From the NCBI GenBank assembly GCA_038136035.1, contig JAYPYV010000002.1, forward strand, positions 103,108 through 167,107: a DNA stretch of 64,000 nt, given 5' to 3'. This document shows positions 26,098-36,019 of this stretch, one piece after another. The position numbers and the translations under genes are program-made. This stretch comes from UBA9926 sp023261215. GTDB lineage: Bacteria > Pseudomonadota > Gammaproteobacteria > Pseudomonadales > Azotimanducaceae. A model generated the notes under the pieces. It made no database searches. It was not told the DNA's origin and saw nothing but the letters and a program-made list of their open reading frames with translations. How positions within the stretch are numbered: position 1 is the stretch's first letter; every line of letters begins with the position of its first letter.

Positions 26098-27126
26098 ATG
26101 ACCACTGCACAAGCGGCGAGGCCAAGCCCAATGGGTCCAGACCTTGCGGCGACGGCTCGATTTATTCTAGAGACACAACACCCATCCGGTGCAATCCCTT
26201 GGTTTCACGGGGGCATCATCGATCCCTGGGACCACGTTGAGGCGGCAATGGGCCTGGCGAGCGCAGGCCATCTCGAAGCGGCTCACGCGGCCTACGCCTG
26301 GTTGCAATCCGAACAAGGACCTGAAGGCGGGTGGTACGTCGCCTATGATGAACACGGTGTCACCGACACGTCCCGCATCGAAACGAATTTTGTTGCCTAT
26401 ATCGCGGTGGGAATCTGGCACGCGCATCTCATTCAAAAAGATCTGGACAGGTTGCGGCGTTATTGGCCAATGGTCGAGAAAGCCATCGACTTTGTGATCG
26501 ATTGCCAAGGACCTCTCGGACAAATCTATTGGGCCAAGGATTCTTCACAGGGTATTCGAAAAGACGCCTTGATTACGGGCTGCAGTTCTATCTTCAAAAG
26601 TCTTGCTTGTGCGCTATCCATTGCCGATGCGCTGGGTGAGGCTAAACCTGAGTGGCACCACGCGCGCGGATCGCTTCAATCCGCGCTCTTACACCACCCA
26701 GAGGCTTTCGACTGCACGTGGGAAAGCAAGGCGAGGTTTTCAATGGATTGGTTTTATCCAATTCTCGCTGGCGTCATCACGGGCCCGGAGGCAAACGCGC
26801 GTATCGAGGCTCGATGGCATGAGTTCGTTGTCCAAGATCTCGGTTGCCGTTGCGTGAACGATGAGCCCTGGGTAACGGTGGCAGAAACCTGCGAATTGGT
26901 GATGAGCCTTGCGGCGATGGGCGATCTTAAGCGCGCGACCCAACTCTTCTCTTGGATTCAACAATTCAGAGAGGTTGATGGCAGTTACTGGACGGGTTAC
27001 GTCTTTCGAGACGATGCCATCTGGCCAGAAGAAAAAACGACCTGGACGGCCGGTGCTGTTCTTCTCGCCTCAGATATGCTCAGCAAGCGATCGCCCGGTC
27101 ATACGCTGTTCCACTGGCAAGATTGA
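26098..27126 (+). CDS. Prenyltransferase/squalene-oxidase-repeat (alpha/alpha toroid) protein
   Basis: The 342-residue protein is built of helix pairs with repeated aromatic/Gly motifs: QHPSGAIPWF, GPEGGWYVAY, GQIYWAKDSS and DGSYWTGYVF, typical of alpha/alpha-barrel terpene-cyclase-like or glycosidase-like proteins. No DxDD or other cyclase catalytic Asp motif is apparent. It may bind or process a lipid or glycan. It is the third gene of the glycosyltransferase cluster and converges on a second methyltransferase gene. Confidence 0.65.
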   Translation: MTTAQAARPSPMGPDLAATARFILETQHPSGAIPWFHGGIIDPWDHVEAAMGLASAGHLEAAHAAYAWLQSEQGPEGGWYVAYDEHGVTDTSRIETNFVAYIAVGIWHAHLIQKDLDRLRRYWPMVEKAIDFVIDCQGPLGQIYWAKDSSQGIRKDALITGCSSIFKSLACALSIADALGEAKPEWHHARGSLQSALLHHPEAFDCTWESKARFSMDWFYPILAGVITGPEANARIEARWHEFVVQDLGCRCVNDEPWVTVAETCELVMSLAAMGDLKRATQLFSWIQQFREVDGSYWTGYVFRDDAIWPEEKTTWTAGAVLLASDMLSKRSPGHTLFHWQD

Positions 27127-27153
27127 GACGCGACAAGGTCTCTGCCGCTCCCA

Positions 27154-27768
27154 TCAAGTGATACGCTGCAAAATCGCCAGGCTTTTGACCATCGCCACCT
27201 GCTCGAATGTTCCCTCAGCGAGGGCCCTCTCGAAGATCTCAAAAGGCGGTCTTCCGCCATCCGCTGGATCAGGGAAGACATCATGAATCAGAAGCAGTCC
27301 TCTGATCTGAACGTGGGGTGCCCAGGTTTCGTAGTCGCTGTGCGCAGCAGCCGCGCTATGCCCACCATCAATAAATACCAATCCCAAGGGGGTCTGCCAA
27401 TGGCGACCCACCACGGTCGATGGCGCGACGATAGGCACAACCGTTGTTTCAAGTTCTGCTAGCGCCATCGTTTGCCGGAAAACACCGAAGGTGTCCACTT
27501 GCTTGCGTGCTTCGTCATACAAAGCCGCATCATGATAGGCCTCACCGACTTGGTGCTCTTCAGAGCCGCGATGGTGGTCAATCGCAAACAAGGTATTACC
27601 GGTCTCTCGGCAAGCTGCACCCAAGTAGACCGTTGATTTTCCGCAGTAACTGCCAATTTCTAGGCAGGGACCGACATGAGCCACTGAACACGCCCATTCA
27701 TACAACGCGTTCCCCTCCTCTGGGTCGAGGAAGCCTTTAATCAACTCGAGATTGACTCTTAGATCCAA
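27154..27768 (-). CDS. Class I SAM-dependent methyltransferase (Methyltransf_24 type)
   Basis: The 204-residue protein has the glycine-rich SAM site LEIGSYCGKSTVYLG near residue 38, LFAIDHHRGSEEHQ with the ribose-binding acid, and FIDGGHSAAAAHSDYETW. Such proteins often modify sugars or secondary metabolites. It is on the opposite strand to the preceding cluster but ends 27 bp after it, and its 5' end overlaps the small membrane protein gene. A shared role is plausible. Confidence 0.82.
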   Translation of the reverse strand: MDLRVNLELIKGFLDPEEGNALYEWACSVAHVGPCLEIGSYCGKSTVYLGAACRETGNTLFAIDHHRGSEEHQVGEAYHDAALYDEARKQVDTFGVFRQTMALAELETTVVPIVAPSTVVGRHWQTPLGLVFIDGGHSAAAAHSDYETWAPHVQIRGLLLIHDVFPDPADGGRPPFEIFERALAEGTFEQVAMVKSLAILQRIT

Positions 27769-27947
27769 CGGTTAACGCCCAGCGCAAAGAGTGTGAGATA
27801 AACCAGCGCCGCTGAGGAAATAACATAGACGATAAGCTGTTTGGGAACAGACAAGTGGTACCGTCTGATGGGCCGATCCTCAACAACAAGCCAAATCACG
27901 CACCCGATCAACGCGCCGGAGATGAAACTGATCAGTAGGAGTGCCAT
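27759..27947 (-). CDS. Small two-helix membrane protein (62 aa)
   Basis: The protein has two hydrophobic segments, SFISGALIGCVIWLVV and LIVYVISSAALVYLTLFALG, separated by a short basic loop EDRPIRRYHLSV. GAGGCGGG lies just before the ATG. Its end overlaps the start of the downstream methyltransferase gene by 10 bp, so the two are coupled. Function unknown; it could anchor or assist the methyltransferase. Confidence 0.65.
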   Translation of the reverse strand: MALLLISFISGALIGCVIWLVVEDRPIRRYHLSVPKQLIVYVISSAALVYLTLFALGVNRWI

Positions 27948-27965
27948 GGCCCGCCTCGATTGTTG

Positions 27966-29159
27966 TCAGAACTGTAAAGAGAGATAGTCAACGCGGTCTC
28001 CCTCGCGGACCACGCGTCCCGGTTCAATGACGGCGAGCGCGGTCGCCCAAGCGAGAGAACTCATCACCCCCGAGCCCTGCTCTGCGAATGGATGGAGCTT
28101 GATACCGTCATGACTTGGCTTGGCCTGCACTCTGAGATATTCCTGTCTCGAGCCGCCCTCGAAATCAAAAGCCGCAATGCCCGGCCACAGCTCGGATCTG
28201 AATTGGGTTGCACCCTGCATCTTAAGCAAAAACGGTCGCGCTAATGCCAAAAAAGTCACCAAAGATGACACCGGATTACCGGGCAACCCGAAAAAAGGTT
28301 TGCCGTGCGTCTCACCAAACGCCAGAGGCTTCCCGGGTTTAATGGCGAGCTTCCAAATGGCTAGCCGCCCGGATGCCTCGACTGCTTGCTTGACAAAATC
28401 TCGATCCCCCACCGAGACCCCACCTGTACTGATGACGACATCCGCGCTATTCGCCGCCTCGAGCAACCGGCGCTGGGTGATTTGCTCGTCGTCGGGGACG
28501 ATACCGAGATCCAATGGCTCAAACCCAAGTCGAGCCATACTGGCTGCTAGCGCTCTCCGATTGGAATTGAAGATTTGCCCAGGCGCCAACGTTGCAGGCG
28601 GCTCGACTAACTCATCGCCCGTGGACAAGAGCGCGATTTTCAGTGGCGTAAACACCGGCAAATCGCTCAATCCGACGCTGGCGGCCAATGCAAGATCAGC
28701 AGGCATCAGACGACGGCCCTTTTCAAGCACCGTCGAGCCCCGCCTCATGTCTTGACCTTCAGGCCTGATGTGCTCGCCCGCCGTAACCGTCGCTCGCGGA
28801 ACAATATGATCACCGTGGAGTTCAACATCCTCTTGAATCAAGATGGCATCAGCACCCGAAGGGAGCGGAGCGCCGGTAAAGATTCTGCTGGCGGTGGCGG
28901 GTTTGTGGGGCTCGCCTTCACGACCTGCGGCAATGATTTGCGTCACCTTCAAGGGGGCATCCACGCGAACATCAGCAGCGCGCACGGCATAACCATCCAT
29001 CGCACTATTGGCAAAAGGAGGCACATTGATTGGCGCCGCGATGTCCTCGCTCAAGACGCAGCCATCCACATCACTCAGAGGCCGTCGCTCTGTTCTATTT
29101 TGAACGTTCACCTGAGACAGTAAGATCTCAAGCGCGTCGTCAACCGTTTGAAGACTCAT
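27966..29159 (-). CDS. moeA: Molybdopterin molybdenumtransferase
   Basis: MoeA inserts molybdate into molybdopterin. The 397-residue protein shows the family core: PPFANSAMDGYAV near residue 50, GQIFNSN, ISTGGVSVGDRDFVKQ and LPGNPVSSLVTF, in the proper order. It is preceded by moaB on the same strand with 11 bp spacing. Length matches E. coli MoeA (about 411). Confidence 0.94.
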   Translation of the reverse strand: MSLQTVDDALEILLSQVNVQNRTERRPLSDVDGCVLSEDIAAPINVPPFANSAMDGYAVRAADVRVDAPLKVTQIIAAGREGEPHKPATASRIFTGAPLPSGADAILIQEDVELHGDHIVPRATVTAGEHIRPEGQDMRRGSTVLEKGRRLMPADLALAASVGLSDLPVFTPLKIALLSTGDELVEPPATLAPGQIFNSNRRALAASMARLGFEPLDLGIVPDDEQITQRRLLEAANSADVVISTGGVSVGDRDFVKQAVEASGRLAIWKLAIKPGKPLAFGETHGKPFFGLPGNPVSSLVTFLALARPFLLKMQGATQFRSELWPGIAAFDFEGGSRQEYLRVQAKPSHDGIKLHPFAEQGSGVMSSLAWATALAVIEPGRVVREGDRVDYLSLQF

Positions 29160-29170
29160 CTCAACAAAGT

Positions 29171-29686
29171 TCAGTGATGGCCGCGAAGAACCAACTCCGC
29201 GAAGTTACAGGGTCTGTGCGTACTGTCGAGTTGCGTGCTCAAAATTCCGTTCCAGGCTGTCTTGCACGCCCCTGTGGATCCCGGAATGCAGAAGACCAGT
29301 GTGTTGTTTGAGATACCGGCAAGGGCTCGAGATTGAATGGTCGAGGTGCCTATTTCTTCGTAGGAAAGCTGCCTAAAAAGCTCGCCAAAGCCGTCGATTA
29401 TCACCTCCAGCAACGGCCGAATCGCCTCGGGTGTCGCGTCTCGGGAGGTAAATCCTGTGCCGCCAGTCACCAAAATGACTTGAATACTCGGATCCGCGAT
29501 CCATTGGGATATCCGAGACCGCAATAGAAATCGGTCATCCACTTCAATCGTGCGGGTGACCAGCTGGTGGCCGGCTTCAGTGGCCGCACTCACCAAATAA
29601 TCGCCCGATGTGTCATTCGCTTCCGTTCGGGTATCTGAAACCGTGAGAACAGCCAGCGAGAGCGACTCAGCACCTGATTCAGCCAT
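29171..29686 (-). CDS. moaB: Molybdenum cofactor biosynthesis protein MoaB
   Basis: The 171-residue protein has LTVSDTRTEANDTSGDYL, VTGGTGFTSRDATPEAI and the substrate-binding FCIPGSTGACKTAWNGIL, all MoaB/MogA signatures. It adenylates molybdopterin or acts as a paralogue of MogA. It forms an operon with moeA. A TATAAT box lies about 37 bp upstream. Confidence 0.93.
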   Translation of the reverse strand: MAESGAESLSLAVLTVSDTRTEANDTSGDYLVSAATEAGHQLVTRTIEVDDRFLLRSRISQWIADPSIQVILVTGGTGFTSRDATPEAIRPLLEVIIDGFGELFRQLSYEEIGTSTIQSRALAGISNNTLVFCIPGSTGACKTAWNGILSTQLDSTHRPCNFAELVLRGHH

Positions 29687-29722
29687 AGTCAGTCAGTGTC
29701 TCCTTGGAACCGTCTTAACTTC

Positions 29723-29728
29723 ATTATA
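29723..29728 (-). promoter_or_regulatory. Candidate -10 box for moaB-moeA
   Basis: Leftward TATAAT, matching consensus, at about 37 bp before the moaB ATG. The -35 hexamer is weak (TGAGAT-like). Confidence 0.45.
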
Positions 29729-30047
29729 TTCATTAACATCCTACGCATCTCACGCACAGTCATTCTTCTGGCCGCATGTTTTAATCCGCGCCGTAGGCGC
29801 TTATTGTGACGTGTTTCTCATCACCCCGGCAAAGAACGAGCGATTGACACCCCTCATAATCGGCTTTGTAGGTCATGATCGAGGGAGCCGTTCGACCGCG
29901 TTGCCTTTAACTCATCCGAAAGCGGGCGCTAAACCCTCGCGCAATGGCCCCGCATTCTAACCTTCCTCTTTAACGTTCGCGCATCGATCGCTTCATCGCC
30001 AAAGCACGCCCCAAACCACAACCCGCACTCAATCAACAGGTCTGACG
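29729..30047. other. Non-coding stretch upstream of moaB
   Basis: About 320 bp with no supported gene. A small GC hairpin (GCGCC-GTA-GGCGC near 29790) is present, without a T run. Confidence 0.4.
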
Positions 30048-30821
30048 TTATTCACCCTTCCAATCGGGCGCACGCTTTTCCGCAAAAGCTTTCGGCCCTT
30101 CGACAAAGTCCTGGCTTTTGTACATTGCCTGAATTTGCTCGTAACGCCCTTTGATCGCCGCCTCTAATGAGGCCTCACCCATGCCTTGCATTGCCGCTTG
30201 TTTACTACCGCGGACAGACAGGGGCGCACATTCTAAGATGAGTTCAGCCCAGCGATGAGCTGCCTCAAGCGCACCCCCTTCCTTGACCACTTCATTGACA
30301 AAACCTAGTCGCTGGCCCTCGTCGCTGCTGACCCGCCGGCCAGTCAACAGCATCCCCATGGCTTGCTTCATACCGATTTCCCTGGGCAGTCGATGGATGC
30401 CGCCGGCCAATGCCGCAAGGCCAACCCTCGGTTCAGGAAGCGCGAAAATCGCGTTTTCAGAGGCAATAATCAGATCGCAGGCGAGTGCAATTTCGAAGCC
30501 ACCTCCCATCGCTAAACCATTCACAGCTGCAATCACCGGTTTCACGTTATCAAATCGAGACGTGAGGCCAGCAAACCCGGTGGCGGGCCCGCCCATCTTG
30601 CCACCACTCGCCTGGTATTTAAGATCATTACCGGCGCTGAACGCTTTATCTCCTGCACCTGTGATAATGGCGACCCATTGATCTGGATCTTGCACGAAGT
30701 CATCGAAAACCTCGGCAAGTTCAAAATTCGCTGGCGGATGCAACGCATTCATCACCTCGGGCCGATTAATCGTGACCTGCGTTAACCGCCCCTTTTTGAC
30801 CACTTCGCAAAATTCGCCCAT
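30048..30821 (-). CDS. Enoyl-CoA hydratase/isomerase (crotonase fold, CaiD-like)
   Basis: The 257-residue protein has the crotonase pattern AVNGLAMGGGFEIALACDL, with one catalytic-type Glu in FEIALACD, and FALPEPRVGLAALAGGIHRLPR. The second Glu of true enoyl-CoA hydratase is not at its usual place, as in CaiD-type crotonobetainyl-CoA hydratases. The C-terminus EGPKAFAEKRAPDWKG is also CaiD-like. No carnitine genes are adjacent. Confidence 0.83.
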   Translation of the reverse strand: MGEFCEVVKKGRLTQVTINRPEVMNALHPPANFELAEVFDDFVQDPDQWVAIITGAGDKAFSAGNDLKYQASGGKMGGPATGFAGLTSRFDNVKPVIAAVNGLAMGGGFEIALACDLIIASENAIFALPEPRVGLAALAGGIHRLPREIGMKQAMGMLLTGRRVSSDEGQRLGFVNEVVKEGGALEAAHRWAELILECAPLSVRGSKQAAMQGMGEASLEAAIKGRYEQIQAMYKSQDFVEGPKAFAEKRAPDWKGE

Positions 30822-31201
30822 CGTCCACTCCCTGTCTGTCCTTAACTATGGTTCGATCTTCCTCTCAGCGCCTAGCTCACCACCCCTGCGCGCTCTTCAT
30901 GTACTCGCAATGCAGGCAACCCGTTACGCCAGTCTCGAAACGCCGAATCAAGGAGGATCAGCGCCTCTAACGCGCAACCCTGCCTTCAGCGCTTGTCTAT
31001 CAAAACGAATCAAAATCGCCGATGCGGCTCCGCTTTAATCAACGAATGACTTAACCCACGTCATCCGATGACACCCCGCGCTATCCACTTTCGTGGGATC
31101 TGCAGCGCCCCAAACGGGCTAAGCATCCATCACACCAAAGGAAATCGCAAACAAGCAAGGGGCCCGGCATGCCCTAAAAGACCTCAAACTCTCATCGCGC
31201 C
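30822..31201. other. Non-coding stretch between the hydratase and C-S lyase genes
   Basis: About 380 bp. No gene, hairpin or repeat that I can support. Confidence 0.4.
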
Positions 31202-32341
<1,140 letters not shown>

Positions 32342-32454
32342 CAAATAGGGCTCCCAATCTAGCCGCGTGAGTCTAGCGTATTTAGATGCACCCGGGCCTT
32401 TTACATCTGCCCGCAGTTGATTATTCTGCTTGCACCCTTTCGGAGGATCTTCTC

Positions 32455-33099
32455 ATGGGATTTTTCACTCGAGCGCTGACATTACCGGGCGCTGACCAAG
32501 CACTTCCTGGTCGCGATCAAACAATGCCGGTCGCCGCCCAACACTTTGTGCTCGGCACGCCCATGACCGCCCCTTTTCCCGACGGTTACGAAACAGCGCT
32601 CTTCGGTATGGGGTGCTTCTGGGGCGCCGAACGACGATTCTGGCAGATTGAAGGGGTTTACAGCACCGCTGTTGGCTATGCAGGCGGCATCACGAAAAAT
32701 CCCACCTACGAAGAAGTCTGTAGTGGCGGCACCGGCCATACCGAAGTCGTGCTCGTGGTGTTTGATCCAGCCATCGTCTCATTCAATTCACTACTCTCAT
32801 GCTTTTGGGAGAGCCACGACCCAACCCAAGGCATGCGACAGGGCAATGACATTGGTACCCAGTATCGCTCATGCGTCTATGTCACGACGGCTTCACAACT
32901 TGACGCTGTGAAAGCGAGCCAGATCACCTTCGGCCAAGCGCTCCAGGACGCGGGTTATCCCGCCGTAACAACGGAAATCAAGTCTGACGAAGCCTTCTTT
33001 TACGCAGAGGATTACCACCAGCAATATCTGGCAAAGGTTCCCAATGGGTACTGCGGATTAGGCGGCACGGGTGTTTGCTTCCCGCGCGAGAATACTTAG
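32455..33099 (+). CDS. msrA: Peptide methionine sulfoxide reductase A
   Basis: MsrA repairs methionine-S-sulfoxide. The 214-residue protein is close to E. coli MsrA throughout, including ADQALPGRDQTMPVA, the catalytic cysteine in GMGCFWGAER (residue 54), GYAGG and GTQYRS, and recycling cysteines in NGYCGLGGTGVCFP. The ATG at 32455 has GGAGGATC upstream. It converges on purC with a 60-bp gap. Confidence 0.95.
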   Translation: MGFFTRALTLPGADQALPGRDQTMPVAAQHFVLGTPMTAPFPDGYETALFGMGCFWGAERRFWQIEGVYSTAVGYAGGITKNPTYEEVCSGGTGHTEVVLVVFDPAIVSFNSLLSCFWESHDPTQGMRQGNDIGTQYRSCVYVTTASQLDAVKASQITFGQALQDAGYPAVTTEIKSDEAFFYAEDYHQQYLAKVPNGYCGLGGTGVCFPRENT

Positions 33100-33159
33100 A
33101 CGTTGATCAGCGCTTAACGCGGACCCCGTGGTCTGCCCCTTTCCAAAAAAACCTCGAGC

Positions 33160-34065
33160 CTAGGCCGTTAAACGGTTAATCGCTTCTTGGTATCGGGACA
33201 GGGTTTGTTCGATCACATCGTTGGGCAATTCCGGCCCAGGTGCTTCTTTATTCCAAGACCCCGCTGCAACTAAGGTTTCCGTGTAATTTCGGACAAACTG
33301 CTTGTCAAAGCTGTTTTGCTCTTGGCCCGGCGCCCACTCATCTGCGGGCCAAAATCTCGAGCTATCTGGGGTGAGCACCTCATCGATCAAGACGGGACCC
33401 TCCAAATCAGGATGCAATCCAAACTCAAATTTCGTATCCGCAATAATGATGCCTCGCTCACCCGCGTAGGCGCGTCCTTTCAAATAAATTTGCATCGACA
33501 TATCGCGAATCGACTCCATCAACTCGCGGCCCGCCACATCACAACTCTCCTCGAAGGAGATATTTTCGTCATGCCCGGTTTCAGCTTTCGTACTCGGCGT
33601 GAACAACGGTTCATCAATGCGATCGCTGTTGACCATGCCTTGAGGCAGCGCAATACCACAGACCTCACCCGTCTTTAAATAATCCTTATAACCGCTGCCC
33701 GTGAGATAACCACGAACAATGCACTCAACTGGCACAACCTCTGTCTTACGACACAGCATAACGCGGCCGACCAATGCCGCACGCTGGGTCTCCGTGATCC
33801 CAGGAATATCATTGGCATCGGTACTCACGAGATGATGTTGAAACTGACCCGAAAAATAGTCGAACCAGAATTTGGAAATTTGCGTCAGCATCACGCCCTT
33901 ACCAGGAATACCGTTCCCAAGCACCACGTCAAACACGCTGACGCGGTCCGTCGCGATAATGAGGAGTCCAGGCTCGCCGCTGGGGAGCGTCACATCATAG
34001 AGATCACGCACCTTGCCTTGACGTTTATTCGGAAGGGCTAAATCGGTGCTCAGTACTGCATTCAT
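33160..34065 (-). CDS. purC: Phosphoribosylaminoimidazole-succinocarboxamide synthase
   Basis: PurC joins CAIR with aspartate in purine synthesis. The 301-residue protein is of the longer type (about 300 residues, as in yeast and many proteobacteria), with RQGKVRDLYDV, ATDRVSVFDVVLGNGIPGKG, VECIVRGYLTGSGYKDY, ADTKFEFG and LTPDSSRFW. The ATG at 34065 is chosen because the family starts here; a longer upstream extension has no similarity. Confidence 0.95.
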   Translation of the reverse strand: MNAVLSTDLALPNKRQGKVRDLYDVTLPSGEPGLLIIATDRVSVFDVVLGNGIPGKGVMLTQISKFWFDYFSGQFQHHLVSTDANDIPGITETQRAALVGRVMLCRKTEVVPVECIVRGYLTGSGYKDYLKTGEVCGIALPQGMVNSDRIDEPLFTPSTKAETGHDENISFEESCDVAGRELMESIRDMSMQIYLKGRAYAGERGIIIADTKFEFGLHPDLEGPVLIDEVLTPDSSRFWPADEWAPGQEQNSFDKQFVRNYTETLVAAGSWNKEAPGPELPNDVIEQTLSRYQEAINRLTA

Positions 34066-34419
34066 CGTCAATTCTCTCGAAGACAGCTGCGGTATCAAGG
34101 CGTTCTGGCGGCTTGATCGTCCTGCACTGTCGCTGTGGTTTAGGTTTGGCGCTGGGCCCGCTGAATTTAACTGTGTAGAGCCGAGACGACGAGGCATTCG
34201 CGACCGATCCCAACATTAGGCTCTCTTTGTGCACTGAGAGCGGCGCTCACCGCTCCCAGCTCACCTGCATTATCTTTTCCGATCTGACTCCGCTTGGCAA
34301 CGAAAACTGGACCTATCACCGCTTCCTCGCTGATTCATCCCCCTGAGACTCGAAGAGCGATCAAGCAGGCAGCGAGTCTGCGCTGATCAGCGAGGCCCAA
34401 ATCGATGGTCCTAACTGAG
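34066..34419. other. Non-coding stretch upstream of purC
   Basis: About 350 bp with no supported gene, ending in the 19-bp tandem repeat beside the gap. Confidence 0.4.
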
Positions 34420-34466
34420 ATCGTCTTTTAGTAAGAGCATCGTCTTTTAGTAAGAGCATCGTCTTT
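34420..34466. repeat. 19-bp tandem repeat abutting an assembly gap
   Basis: The unit ATCGTCTTTTAGTAAGAGC occurs twice in full (34420-34438 and 34439-34457), and a third copy is cut after 9 bases by the N run. The array probably continues into the gap, which explains the assembly break. Confidence 0.9.
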
Positions 34467-34566
34467 NNNNNNNNNNNNNNNNNNNNNNNNNNNNNNNNNN
34501 NNNNNNNNNNNNNNNNNNNNNNNNNNNNNNNNNNNNNNNNNNNNNNNNNNNNNNNNNNNNNNNNNN
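34467..34566. other. 100-N assembly gap
   Basis: It lies between the tandem repeat and the 3' end of the trans-sulfuration gene, whose last few codons are missing. Confidence 0.95.
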
Positions 34567-35781
34567 GAGCGCCTGCTGAACATCTTCGATCAGGTCCTCC
34601 GGGTCTTCAATGCCGATCGACATTCGAATTAGATTTTCTTCGATGCCCATCTGGGCACGACGCTCGGGTCCGAGTTCATAGAAAATCGTCTGGGCAACCG
34701 GCAATGCCAGGGTGCGCAGGTCTCCGAGATGCGTGGCTTTAACCACAAGGCGCATGGCATTTAGCAACTCGAAGCAATCGAGATCCGACCTGAGCTCAAA
34801 ACTCAAAATCGCACCATGATGCTTGAACCAGTTGGCACTGCGCTCGTGCTGAGGATGATGGGGCAATCCCGGGTAATACACCTGCGCCACGAGGTCGTGT
34901 TCATTGAGAACGTTTGCTAAGGCGAGCGCCGTGTCACAACACCTAGCCATTCTCAATGCCAGGGTGTCCGATCCAGCAGAAATACGATGGGCCGCATCAG
35001 GACTCATGCTCGCGCCAAAGTCTCTCAGGCCCTTTTTCTTAATCTGATTGATGCCCCACATGCCGGGATTACCCGATCGATAGATCTCCAAAATGTTGTC
35101 TGAGGCCGACCAGTCAAATGTGCCAAGGTCGGTGATTGCGCCACCCAGCGCATTGCCGTGACCACCGATATATTTAGTCAGCGAATTAACCACCATATCC
35201 GCGCCTGCCGCTTTTGGGGAGAATAGATAAGGGGTGGTCACCGTGTTATCGACGATGTAAAGAATCTGCCGATCCTTGCACAAGGCACCAATCCCGTATA
35301 AATCGGCGATCTGTGTTCGTGGGTTCGCAATGGTCTCGGTAAAAACGATTCGCGTCTTGTCGGTCAATGCCTGCTCAACGTCGGACACATTGGTCGAGTC
35401 CACGAATGTGACATCAATACCCTGACGCACGAAAGTCTGGAACAAACTGGCCGTGTTGCCAAAGAGATACTGAGACGTCACAACATGATCGCCCGCTTTG
35501 AGCAACGCAAACAGCGCCGTCCCGATGGCAGCCATGCCAGTGCCAAAGCACACTGTGGCCAGTCCTTCTTCCATCTCGGTCACTTTTCGCTGGAGCGCTT
35601 CGATGGTCGGGCTGATTTGCCGGCCGTAGGTGTACCCTGCTTGCTTGCCTTGAAAAACGGCGGCTAGGTCATGGGTATCTTCATACCCGTAGGTCACACC
35701 CGGGTGGATGGGCTTGATCAAAGCGCCGTGTTGAACACCAAAGTGTCGATCCGAGTGAACAAGTTTCGAGGTAAACCGCAT
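34567..35781 (-). CDS. Cystathionine gamma-synthase-family PLP enzyme (3' end in gap)
   Basis: About 405 residues of a Cys/Met-metabolism PLP enzyme are visible: YTYGRQISPTIEALQRKV, SGMAA-like FGTGMAAIGTALFALL, VDNTVTTPYLF and the PLP lysine in NSLTKYIGGHGNALGGA. It could be cystathionine gamma-synthase, O-acetyl/succinylhomoserine sulfhydrylase or a gamma-lyase; residues alone do not decide. The ATG at 35781 has GGGGAAG upstream. A SAM-II-like riboswitch with a terminator lies directly upstream, which fits a methionine-biosynthetic role rather than degradation. Confidence 0.85.
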
Positions 35782-35803
35782 GACTTTCTTCCCCTTCAAA
35801 ACG

Positions 35804-35829
35804 AAAAAACCCGCAACTTAAGCGGGTTT
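35804..35829 (-). terminator. Intrinsic terminator in the leader of the trans-sulfuration gene
   Basis: Read leftward: CCCGC (35826-35822), 7-base loop, GCGGG (35814-35810), then TTTTTT (35809-35804), ending about 20 bp before the start codon. It is the likely expression platform of the SAM-II-like aptamer. Confidence 0.8.
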
Positions 35830-35832
35830 AAT

Positions 35833-35885
35833 CGCTTTAGCTGCATTTCTAAAGCGCCCGCAAGCTGAACTCAAATCGGCGCGAG
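35833..35885 (-). promoter_or_regulatory. SAM-II-like riboswitch aptamer
   Basis: Read leftward, the leader has P1 GCGCC/GGCGC, the conserved GATTTGA just after the first P1 strand, and the 3' pseudoknot strand AAATGCAGCTAAAG. This is the arrangement of the SAM-II (metA-leader) family (GAUUUAA and AAAUGUAGCUAAA in the crystallised example). The aptamer starts at the predicted transcript start and is followed at once by an intrinsic terminator. The GCGGG of the P1 3' strand equals the terminator 3' arm and could pair with CCCGC as an antiterminator. Confidence 0.8.
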
Positions 35886-35890
35886 CGCGC

Positions 35891-35920
35891 ATTCTACAGC
35901 CGGTTTCTCGGTAAAATCAA
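35891..35920 (-). promoter_or_regulatory. Sigma-70 promoter of the riboswitch-controlled gene
   Basis: Read leftward: TTGATT (35920-35915), 18-bp spacer, TAGAAT (35896-35891). The expected transcript start is near 35884, at the first base of the aptamer. Confidence 0.7.
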
Positions 35921-36019
35921 ACACCCTAGCTGCGACTGGGCACGGCGCTGATTCGATTCCAACAACTGCCAGGGATTGTTACACTTCGCATCCTTTGCAT
36001 TGCCAATCTGCGCACCATC

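Noticed and set aside
29610..29960. Rightward 116-codon frame across the moaB upstream region
   Set aside because: It begins inside moaB on the other strand, has no domain and no Shine-Dalgarno.
34420..34466. CRISPR array
   Set aside because: The units are directly adjacent with no spacers, and no cas genes are present.
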